DNA of 64,000 bases, from positions 2,611,501 through 2,675,500 of the forward strand of contig NC_092602.1 of the NCBI RefSeq assembly GCF_047663525.1, in the 5' to 3' direction. This DNA is from Anas platyrhynchos (lineage: Eukaryota; Chordata; Aves; Anseriformes; Anatidae). Positions 12,001 through 24,000 of the stretch are shown one piece after another. Below the pieces are notes generated by a model, which did not search any database, was not told the origin of the DNA, and worked only from the letters and a program-made list of their open reading frames with translations. The position numbers and the translations under genes are program-made. The stretch's first letter is position 1. Every line of letters begins with the position of its first letter.

Positions 12001-15000
12001 GCGGTCAAACCTTTGCCGTGCTATTGGAACCCCAGTAGCAGGGAGCTGCTGTTGGCAAGAACTGAAAAGAAGATGCTCTGAGGTCAGAATCCCCACCAGG
12101 AAGGGCACATTCCTCTTCCAGGCTAAATTATAGCATGAAAAATATGTGCAACCCCAGCATCTCAGACTGAGGTGGCTTCTCTGTGCGTGACCCCCCCACA
12201 TTGAGTTTGTTATGGCCAGGAATACATACTGTTTTCAAATCAATTGTGTCTATTTTCATGCAGCAAAGCAATTTTTCAAGCTGCTACATCTTATTACAAG
12301 CAACACAACTGAGAACAGAGGATAACATAGAACAAAGTAGTTTTTGGCATCCACTTAGAAAAAGGCACGTTAGGAGTCAAGTTAAAATTTACAGACTTAC
12401 TCCTGAGCGGTGTTAGAGAAGAAAATGTTACAAAGATTCTTAAGAAACAGATCAATTTAAAATAAAACCAAACAGATGTTATCATATCTTCAAAAAAGAA
12501 AGAACAAAAAAAAAGAAAAAGATTTTGATTTGCCGATAATTCTAACATAATGCCTAAGCCTAACACTTCTGTGGATGGAAGAAAAAACACTGGGGTTCTC
12601 AACATGCTTTGCAATAGCACATAACTATTGTAAACCCACAGAGGAAACTGAGGCACCAGGAAGGTGAAGTGACTTATCAGAGTTATGTTCAGTCAGTGGC
12701 AAGCTCCTTGAGTCCAAATCCTATGCACTCAACCACACTGCTTCCAGGAAAAATTGACTGCATTTGGAAAGAAAACTGCAGCAAAGCCATCATGAAGAGT
12801 AGGAGCGTTTCATCACCCAGTGAGCCTAGCTTTAAAAACAACCATCACTGGCTTCTCAGATTTATTCTAACTGATCTAATGCATCTTTTCTGGTGACACC
12901 ACTGTTGAGCGTTCATGCTCAGAGCTTGCCGAAAATCCACACGATTTGCTACCAATGCCCATCCCACAACGACTTTGCTTTTTGTTTGGACGTCAGTAGC
13001 ATCTTTACTGATGTTCAATACCCATCTGTTGTTTGGCATGACACCTGAGGCAAACATCCCCTGCTGTTAGCCAAAGCAACATTCAAGCTGCTCTGCTTCA
13101 TTACAGAAATCTCCCAAAATCTCACATGACGGCAGCGTTTAGCTCCTCGATTTCTTCCCGAAGGCGCCTGGTTTCCTCTTGCATCTGTGTTCTTTCCTGC
13201 TGTAGTTTAGCGATATATTCTACTGTTTTCTGGAGAGTGATTGCATGGCTGATCTAGACCAAACACAAACATAGAGCTCACTTTCTGGAACAAAGCTAGA
13301 CGGATGAAGAGTTTGCCCCTTATCTGTGGTAAAACCCAGAAAAGCACTTCAGCACCTTTTAAGTTTCCTTCATCCTGCCAAAGCACACATAGGCAGACAG
13401 AAACACTTAAGATATTACTGAACTCTTCGTTTTTCTGACTCCCATTTGCACACTAATACAGAGAAATATGATTGCAGTGGTTGTTTTATTCCCCAAGTTA
13501 CATTTTTGCTATTTTGTTGAAAGTCATAATTTTAAGTGTTTTATTTCATTGTCTATCCTCTTAAAAATGTTTACAATTCTTACGTGGGGTACTGAAGGAT
13601 GTGCTGTACCTGTTGATACATTACTATGCTGTTAGAAGCATTGTTCGTGCACTGACAGCTTAGGTTATTTAGTTTGGGAAGCCTGAAGTTATTAAACCAA
13701 AAGGTTTATGTGCTCTAGCTATCACCAAAGAAGACAGAAACAATGTCACTGATCTCTTTTAAAATAAACTTCCAGTTTTGAGGAAACAATTAAAAATCTG
13801 TACTTGAGAAATAAAATAAACAGACATTTCACTAACGCCAAGTTTTCAAAAATGACTACCTTTCAAATAGGCTATTCAAAACAGGTAGTGAAATTCTGAC
13901 AATTTATATCCTAAATATAAAAATTGGGTAAATAAATCAACATGGTAACAATAACCTTTCATATTTTCTATGTTTCAAAGGGTTGTGATATTTAAAGGAC
14001 ATTTAGAACGTTGTTGTGCAGACAAACCTGTTTTAATGATTTTGGTTTCATTTTATGAACTAAATTAACGAGCATAGGCAGAAAATGTTCTTAATCTCTA
14101 CAAAGACATTTGACAATGAGAAGGGATTTTCTTTCCTCTGTAAATCTATACACAAAAGACAAGTGACAGGAGAAAAAAATGACAATATTTGCAAGGCTAA
14201 GGGCACACGGCCAAATTCTTAAAAGGAGCTGGGTGAGGAGTTCCAGAGGGGGTTTCAAATCATCTGAAGCAGCCAGGCTTGTACCCCCAATCAGGAAGTA
14301 CAGATCTCTCACGTGTGGGAAGTTTTAGAAATTTCACCGCACATTTTGGACATGTTTCAACAGTATTTGCAGATGCACAACATTGTTTTACCATGCTCTT
14401 AGCTGACTAAATGCAGCACAGATGTGGTTAGCACAGCATAAAGCCTGTGCTAACAAACTGTGCTCAGAATTGTGCGTATTAGCTCAGGCCAAATGTCTAG
14501 GTCTCTTTTGCCATGCCCAGCAGAACACCAACAGCATCTACCTGGCCTTTGGCTGGCTCATTATTCAGGCAGAAAAAGCTCACAGCACTGACTGGTCATA
14601 GCTTTTCAAGTCCAGCTCTGGGGACTAGAGGCTGTCCAAAATAGGTATAAAATGCCAGCATGTCAGAAGAAAAGGTGACCTAGCAGTAAATGCAGTCATC
14701 TTACACTGCACTCATGACAAAAGCTTAATTACTGGGGTGCTAGGAGCAAGGATTGCAAAGAGCAGTTTTACTTTTTTCTCTGTCGAGCTTTAAAGCTGCA
14801 GCATCTCATCACAAAAGATTTGATCAACATCTGAAGCTGCATCAGAAGAACAACGCCTAAAAGACAAAGGGCTTTCACACATTGACTATAAGCCACAAAT
14901 TTATCACCCATCCCTTTCCAAGTCCCTCAGTTCAGGTATCTTCACTGATTGACTGGCACACTCAGTCAACAGCAGAGAGATCCATTAACTCTTTTCAGAA

Positions 15001-18000
15001 TGGCTCTTACTGAAGCTTTGTATGAAATGAGTAGTGCTGCCAAGTTACTTACCGACTTGGAGCTGGCCGAAACCAAGCTGTTCAGAGTACTGAAACCAAT
15101 CCTGATATTGAACCTTCGCTTTTGTTCTGATGAAATACGCTTCATTCTTTGCATCTGTGTAAATAAAATTATGCTGTTTTCTTTTATTGTTCTACTGCTA
15201 TGATTATTTCTGCTATTCACATTCAGCATCACCTTTGTTGACTTATGGCATTTATAGTCTTTCCAGTCCAAGTTATATTACTATAAACTTGCAAAAAATG
15301 TAAGTGATTAAAAAGCGTTCAGAGTATGAAATTCAAATCCAAACCCTGTACAGTTTCTTTCAAAATAAGAATTCCTATTTAATACTCTTAAACACACTTT
15401 TTCTGAAGTCAAATTCTATGCTTTGGGTACATGTAACTTTGTTGAAGTCTTAAAATTTAAAACAATCCACATAATTTTTACCTAATACATACAGAATGTC
15501 TACTAATATCAACAAATAGCCTTATAAAAAAATAAGAAGAATTATTAATTTTGGCCTACTCTGAGGATAAAGCCTTTGTCAGGAATTAACATTTTCATTT
15601 TTAGCATTAAAAAGTTTGGAGCTATTTCCACCAACATCTTTTGGAAAAACTACGGCATTTGCAATTTTAGAATGCGTTATCTTCAGAGCTAAGCTTTCCA
15701 AGGGTAGCTCACCATCACCCCAATTTACACTGAAGGAAAACAATGCAACAAAGCAGTTAAGTCACTGCCCAAACCCACAGAAAATGAAAGATCAGGAGAA
15801 GAACTGAGATTTCCCACGCCCTCCACATTTTGCCAAGCTAAAAAAACAATGTTACTGAGCAACACAGGACTGTTCAGTCTAACAGTGCACAGCAGCAAGG
15901 AGTGTACATTTAGAGACAAGCAAACATCACTTTCCCAACTTACAGAAGAGTTACTGACATTACACATGCCAGGAATTGAAAACTGAAATGCACGTGAGTT
16001 CAAAGGGCTATAAAGCCTTTTCATTGGGGTGCCCTCACTTTTAAGAGCACTGCTCCATCTAGTGGCCCCTTTCCTGCCGTTGACCAGTCCTAGTTCTTTT
16101 TAAATTTACTCTCAATCAGGGAGTGCAACTACTGATCATAAGCATTTATGCTAAGCAAAATGCTGCAAACCATTATGAGTAACTTTCAGCATGCAGTAGT
16201 TCTGATTCTCCTTGGCAAAAAAATGAGAATTGAGGGCAATCACAGGCTGCAAGAGTTTAAACTTACCTTTCTGCCCCGTGAGCACTCAAGCTGAGATCAA
16301 CTCATAAGGTATACAAAAAGAAGCCAAAATGGGTCAGGCACTTGCAAAATGCTTAAGTAATGCTCCCTGTCACCACAAAATGGATGGCAGAGTTAGAGTT
16401 GATTTTCCTGCATTGGTTGTTTTTTGTGGAGAAGTTTCTCATACTACCAAAGAACATATTCTGACAAGGTCAGTTTGTGATGATGTAGAGCCTACTTTCA
16501 TGTGCCGTCTCCAAATTCTTATCCCAGTAACTCCTGAAGTGTTTTACAGTTATAACTTGTAGAGTCTTTGACGCTGTTTCTTTATAGAGCAGCAGAGCAT
16601 CACTGGAGACATGCAAGTTAGCTCAGCAGGTTGAGAGCTTCCCCCTCCAGCAATGGCCAAAACCTTGCAGACCTGGATAGCTCCAGCAGAACAATGGCAA
16701 AAAGCCACAGTTTAGAAAATTCAGCCTGAAACCTTTGACCAAGTAAACTGAGTCCTGCCATAAGACTCCTGTGAGCCACATCAGGAACTGCAAAAGGTAC
16801 AGTTTAGCCTCTCCAGTGATATGTCTCTGAGGAGCTGAGCAGATTATTACAGTTTGACATTTTAAATTGAACAGAGCAGGACAGATGTAATGCAAGTTAA
16901 GCCCCAGGCACAAATATTTCACTGTTCCTGAAGCACAGCCTACTGCAACATCCACGCTCAGACATCAGGGGAGAAAAGTAGCTACAAAGACAAAGAAAAG
17001 CACCTCAAAGGAACGGACACACACCTTAAATGCAGCCATCTGAGGGTCAGTGGCAGGTTTTCCTGAGCTGCTGTTCTGGGGAGACTGCGGACTGGGGCTC
17101 TGCTCAGAGGTGCACGGGGAAGCTTGGCCAGAATTCTGACAGTCTCGGCCTTCATAAAGGAAGACAGACAAGGCATGTTAACAAACAACATCCTGTAGCA
17201 AATATAACTGCTGAAAAGTTTCTATTCAGAACAAAACCGAAATGCAGTCAACAACTAAGTTATGTTTATTGATACAGCAACCACATGCTAGAAAATGTCA
17301 AGAACACTGGGGAAGTTTAGTATTCCACGGCACAACGGTAATGCATCCTGAATAACGAAATATCATATTCCTTTCACATGCATAGGTATTTAAGCAAAGG
17401 CATACTGAATGTATAGGATCTAATTCCACTGTGGTGCTGGACTCTCCCATCTGAGGCTCTAATAGCCTGGGACATGATGGTAATATTTAACAAGCCATTT
17501 ACCATCAAAGCCAACAGAAGTGTCTAAAACTGGCCCAGATATCAACATGCATGCAAAAGGAATCTTTTTCACTTACCTACCATTAATAAGGTCTGTGTCT
17601 GAAATCCTCCAGTCAAAATTACAGTTAGGATACCGAACAATAAACCTATTCAGCACTTTCTACACAGATGCCTTTCAAATGGGCTTAATTAGTCCTTTGT
17701 GAATATGACAGCACATCCTTTTAGAAAGGAACCACTTACAAATCACAAAATGACAGCTTGTGGGAACACTGGACAGTAGTTTAAGAAAAAAATTGCAAAC
17801 ACTTGGATGCAGCTGAAGCTGGAGGGTAGAAGGGCCCAAAAAGTTTTCCTTCAAAAAGTATCCTGGGATCTTCAAGGCTAATTAACACCCTGTCTAACCG
17901 ATGGAAACGTGCTTGAGTGTGTAGGTGAGAGAAAATGCTTACAGCCTTCTAACTTACTAGGTGTAGGTGAAGGAACTTGTGAACTGCTACTGTGGGAAGG

Positions 18001-21000
18001 GATTTGCTCTCCTTTCACCAACCCATCCTGGACTACACTAGGAGAGAAGAGATGCGAGACTGTGGACTGGGTTTGTTGGCTACTTGGCGCTTGCTGTGCT
18101 GGACCAACCAGAATGTTACTACGGAACTCCGTCACCCCGGGAGCCTGGGAACAGCACAGGAACAGCAAAGAGAAAAGCAGAGAAAGAAAAAGGAAAAGAA
18201 AGCGGGAGAACATTAGGAGAAGGAAAAGAGAAAAAGAGAAGGGGGGAGAGAGGTTTGTTACCTTGCCTTTCACTAAAAGTAACAAATTAATACATGATTA
18301 ACAATCTGATGACATGAAACAAGGGCTAATAATATGTAAAGAATTGGCAGGCACTGAAGTCAGGCTTCTGGCAGGAAACCAGAATCCTTTCATAACTTAA
18401 TGCAGTGTTACAACACGTCAACAGCACAAAATGCTAAAATCTATTTCCATCTTCTTGTATACTACAGATTGGAAAACCCATTCATATTCTCCAAGGCACA
18501 CTTTCCAACTTCTAAATGGAAAGGTGAGCATCCTGGGTTCTTGCTAGCCTCTGCATGATTAATAGAGCACAAATCAACCCCACTAGTGGTACAGCGTATG
18601 CATGCCTCCTTGTAATCTTGTTGTATGAGACAGGGGCTGTGAAGACTAGATAGCACTTCCAGGCCCATCAAGTAGCTACAATAAAAATAAGTAAGCATAA
18701 TGCTGATTGCACAAACACACACACTGGGTAACAGGTGAAATTTAACAGACTAGTTACCCTCCTGAGTGCAGTATGGCTAATGACCTGCAAACAACAAACC
18801 TAAAAAAACAAACATATTCATTTTATTCTCCTTACTCTGGCAATTCCAGCTGGTGCAATTGCAACATTAGACTGAGACATGGCTGGCGTCAAAATCCCCT
18901 CTCTTTTTAAAGGTGCTGGAGTTACAATCACTGCTCTGGACTGTCCCTGAAAGGCAGCTGAAGAACACAATTTAGTTAGAATAGTTTACAAGACAAAAAA
19001 AAAAAAGTAGAGATTATTTTGTATGAAATTACTTGGTATTGAACAGAGGGAATAGATTAATGGGCACCTATTTGGTACTACTTCATTGCCACACAAAGTG
19101 CCACCAATTTTCTGATAATCTCAATCCCCTGATTCCAGTATACCAGATTAATCAATAATTTCTCAGGTTTCTAGCAACACCGTCACTGTTTCAAGGTGTT
19201 TTTACACAGGTAGGTAGTAAATCTGGGAGGTGCAATGTGTCTTCATTCTGTTATAGCTGCCTTCACAGAAGAACGGTTCATTAAGACAAAGTTTCTGCAT
19301 GCTTTTTGAGAAAACTCAGCTCATATTTACTGAGTTTCCCTCTAGCCATTATTTGCTTTGGTTCATTTGCTTAGAACATTTATACTGAAGTGGTGACAGC
19401 AGAGTTTTTTCCCATATGAAACCGTGTGCCTGATGAGATAACCTGTGCTTATTTTTGAGTCATCATATCAAAAGACAGTAAACCACATACATCCCTTTCT
19501 AGAAAAGGTTATAAAGGTTATGCATTTCTCTTTGCATTCATGAGATGATTTGTTTGTCCTGTACACATTAACGCCTCAGTTATAAGTACTGATGTTTACT
19601 CCATTGCCAAAAATAAAGCTCCAGTCTTTACAAAAATTTGACTTCTGAGCTTGTTGTCCCTGTGATTTAGGAGCACTGTGATCCCAGAACACATACCACT
19701 GCCAGAATTGAAACACGCCAATGGCTTTACATCTACGTGAGAAACAAAGCTGCTGGTTGTGACAGAATAAACTGATAAAGTACTGGGAAAGCGATACAAG
19801 GGGTGAGGAACAATCCAAGGAAGTATGCTAGGAGCAAAGGCTTTCTGACAGTGAACGTTGCCCGCAATGCTTTACAAGGTGAGTAATGTCTTGAATGCTA
19901 GAAGTACCTGGACTCATGCTTCATTATGTACCATAGACAGAAACGTTGCCAGGATCACCTGTTCACGGTGACATGCTAGAATTAGATCCTTGTGCCTATT
20001 CTACTCCCGAACAGCAAACTTCTTGTAGGTGCCAGGCCCTGAGAGACATACCTACTTCTTAATAAAGTGTATTTACTGCTACTCCTCCAGGCAGGGTTGT
20101 TCTTGGATTGCTGCTGCACATTTCAGATGGCTGAAGTCACTTGGCCCCCAGTCAGCACAAGGCTGAAAATAGCGTGCAATAATTCCAAGAAAAAGTTTAC
20201 TGCTTGTCCTGCTCTAGCCTTGAGCTTTCCCACATGAAAAACTCTCTCTTGCTCACACTTGCTGTTTGCAGCCTGATGAAGTGCCAATATCACCAGTTCA
20301 CACCCAACACGGAACTCCCAGCGTGCCAGTTAGGCGTTCACACACTGAACTAAAAAAACACCACTCCTGACAGTAACTCAAGAGTCTTTAGATTGCCTGA
20401 AGAAAAATCCCTGTTTACCTGCCTGTTTTAACTCCCACCCCACTGGAATGATTGATTCTGCTCACCCCGGTCCTGCTAGGGGCACTGATGATCTATGGAC
20501 AAGAGGCACGCTCTCTCACTTCCATCTGGACCAGCGCTGGGGTCCCCTTCAACAGCTGTTCCCTAGCCAACACCGCACTCTGGCTCAAAGAAACTCTCAA
20601 AGACTCTAAGCTGAACCTCAGCACACACCCGAAGCGTTAGCAGTGTGCAAGGCAGCACCCTGCTATTAGAGTGTGACAATGCACAGGCAGACACAGCGAC
20701 CTGTCCAGGCACCCAGTGGGTCAGTGGCAGGGACAGACCTGCCATTCTCCATCCCACTCTGCCTCCCTGCCCCACTTGGTTGAATATCCTGAAGGGACAG
20801 AGCTAATCAGAACAGTACCAAACATCAAAACCAAGGTTTCAGGAAGTTAGGAGTACAGAGCTCTAGTTAACCCACACAATGATGCACCTACACAGCTCAG
20901 CACAAATTTTGCAAGGGAGTCACAATCTTGGGGTTGAAAATCCCCTAGTGAACGACCCCTTGGCAGGTCAACCTAGCACACACACAAGCAAACTGCTTCC

Positions 21001-24000
21001 AATCCTCGCAGCAGTCCAGAGCACCCCATTGTACAAGTGTAGTCACGTGCCAGTGGATTTGGAGGGCTCCTTAAACACCCTCAGGAAGCTGCACTTTTAC
21101 TTAAGTAAATCAAGAAAAACAAGAAGGTTTCTCCCTCCTGCTAGTCCCACTCAGAAAGGAAGAACATCACCCACCAGTGCTTCTCACCTGGGGTGATGAA
21201 GGCATTCTTTAACACTAAGGACACTGTTTCAGGCTTCGGAGCAGGCACTGTTTTTTGTGACTGTTTGGGCCTTGTCCCAGCGCTGGCCAGGGGAACGGCT
21301 TTGGGGAGTGCAAATGTCAGTTGGGACTGCATCTGGGGCCGGGGTTGCCCCTGCAGGACAGTAGTCTGGAAAGCCAGGTTACAAGGCACTCCTGCACCTG
21401 GCTGCTGCGTTGCCAGGACGAGGTTCTGGCTCTGGCTGAAGGTGGTGGCAGGGGCGTTGTGCGTCAACGTAGCTGAAGCCGTGTGGGTGATAACTGTAGA
21501 TTCGCAGAGGCCAAACTTCTGGGTTTCTGGTGCAGCAAAAGCAGATGGTGGAGAGCTTAAGTTAGTATTCAGAGGCACTGCAGGCAACGGGGACTGGTGC
21601 TGTTGTGTCGCAGGTTGAAGCAGTGGCAAAGGTGTCTGAAACACCGGGACAAAAGTTTGTGGCCCGCTGAGAGAAGAGTCGGGAGCGAAGTCTGCTGGCT
21701 GGATGAAAGATCCCCCGCTTCTAATGCTGGAACACTGGTCAGTGCCAACATCAGGAATGACAGGAGCAGGTACTGAGGAAGCAATTAGTCCATCGCTGAT
21801 GTTCCCAGATGGAAGTGTGTTGGGCAAGGAACCCGACGGCAGGACAGGAGACTGATAGAAAAGAGAAGTTTTACAGATTGAGATGTGACACCCCTGAATC
21901 TCACCTGAACTCCTTCTGAGAAGGACGTGGCTCATGTCAGAAAGTATACACAGTGCATACATGTCTGAGATGTGGCTATTTTAAACACTGAGAATCTCCC
22001 TTACCTGGGAAGAATGGCTGCTGCTGTCCATTGTAGCTGAGCTGGCAGCAGACACAGAGGGGTAATAATTACTGGAACGACTGGGCGTGAATAAATCTGA
22101 AACACAAAAAGTCACCTCTTAATTTTCTACTTCTTAATTCACTGTATACCACTGTACCATGAAATACTACAATTCACAGGAATGGCATTATTATTTAGCA
22201 AATAATTAAACCATGAGATGTTTTGCTTCATACAACTAAGTGAGCAATAAATTGTTGTCTTCCAGAAGAACTGATCTCTTCAGGGCAGACTTCATCACTT
22301 TTCATGCAAGCTGAGGGCAATGCAAAAGTCAATATATTGTTTAAGGTTCACCTATATGCAGAAAGCCAAGAGGTGATTCTCAATGCTCACAAAACTCAGT
22401 GATCTGATGCAGACTGAACGAAGGCCCAGCAAACAGATGTGACTTTTGACTTCCACGAAGGTCCATAACCATTAAAGTTGTCAACAGTAGTTTCATGTCA
22501 TACATAATTCTTCAGGGTGCCAGATGATGTGTCAAGGCAAACAAAGAAATGTCCCAAGTTTCTAACACGGTGATTTAATGTTTCATCCTTAAGAAGTGTT
22601 AAATGGCAAAACTTCAGCAATTCTGTGGGTTTTTCCTGTCCACACGTGACATTCTGTCTTTAATTACTCAATGTCTTAAGGTCTAAATATTATTCCTCTG
22701 AATGCCAAATTAACAGCCAGGTTCAAACCCTGGAATAAACAATCCTGAAACAACTCTCGAAGCCACAGAATTGAAGGACTGTAACAATAGCCTCCTCACA
22801 TACACATCTGCCTGAAATAATGAACAATGAAGACATACACCAGATGTTCTCCATCTTTCACATAAATGTCATTTTTTCTTACGAGAGTAGATATCTGCAA
22901 CATTTAATCTTCTGTTAGACACAAACTCATAAATCATTACAATTTAAAAAAAAAATTAATCGACTATATATCTGATTCTTACCCTGAAAAGGCTCAAAAG
23001 TATCCATGAAATCAATATTTGGCTGGAGAGGAAAAAGCCCTGGTTGAATCATGTCAGCATTTCCTAAGTGTGCTGGGAAAATGAAAAGAAAGATCAGATT
23101 AGCTATGCATCACTTGCACAGTAACTCACACTTGGCTGGAACATCAACACACTCCACAGCCAGGCTCAACCATGTTGTTTACTGCTGCTGAAATCTGCTG
23201 AAATGAACTGAGCATCTGCACTTCTTCAGGACTATTGTTAGGGAACAAAACTTCCAGCTAGTACAAAGGAAGAGGTGAACCTCTCATAGCCCTCACCAGC
23301 AACTGGGAATGGACTAGCACGGACACCTCACAAGCTTACTGCTCCCAAGCCTCTTGTCCTTCCCCTGCTGGGTGATACATGAACTTGCTGAGAATCACCA
23401 CCTGAACCACCACAGCTCATAGCACAGTATTTTAAAATAAGCCATTATCCATTTAACTTTACTTCAGCTACACTCCTTGTAAAGTGCAGTGGCTCCATAG
23501 GATTCCACACTTTACAATCTATTAAGCAGCTATGTTCTCTGAGCTATTTTTATCTGTCAGCAAAGTAAGTTAAAATTTCTAAAGCAAGACTAAAAAAGCA
23601 GCAAAATCAGACTTCTAGAGATTCCCACTGCAAAAATCAACACAGCTAACAGCCAACACACACCTATCTCTCTGGGATTTGGCCAGGAAACCAAGTGATG
23701 TGAAGACAGTGTGGAAAACAGTGTGTCGGTGAACTCAGACATAAGCATATCAACATCCAAGAGGCTGCCCTCCTCCATAGGTACAGGGGTTTCTCTGCCA
23801 TATCTTCTTTTTTGCCAGAGAACCACATCATCGTCCTGCCAAAGGAAAAGGAAGACAAGTCAGGCTGCCTAGACAGTGCCAACGCAGTCAGGTGCAGACA
23901 CTTAAGTGTATTAATTTTTCCTGTTTTAAGAGAAACAACTCTCCTTTAGGAGATACACTCAAACAGATCAGTGGTACTTCTAATAAAACAAGTTCAGCTC

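Larger units (their letters stand above)
9041..21187 (-). other. MLXIP: MLXIP introns 9-16: noncoding contents
   Basis: Introns lie at 9041-9691, 9822-11937, 12062-13125, 13254-15052, 15155-17024, 17150-17957, 18145-18835 and 18958-21187. Besides the separately listed 24-bp duplication, MIR-like remnants and long pyrimidine tract, I see only short A/T runs and no RNA gene or embedded gene. Confidence 0.6.

Noticed and set aside
21193..21618. 141-codon plus-strand open frame
   Set aside because: It is the antisense shadow of MLXIP exon 9.
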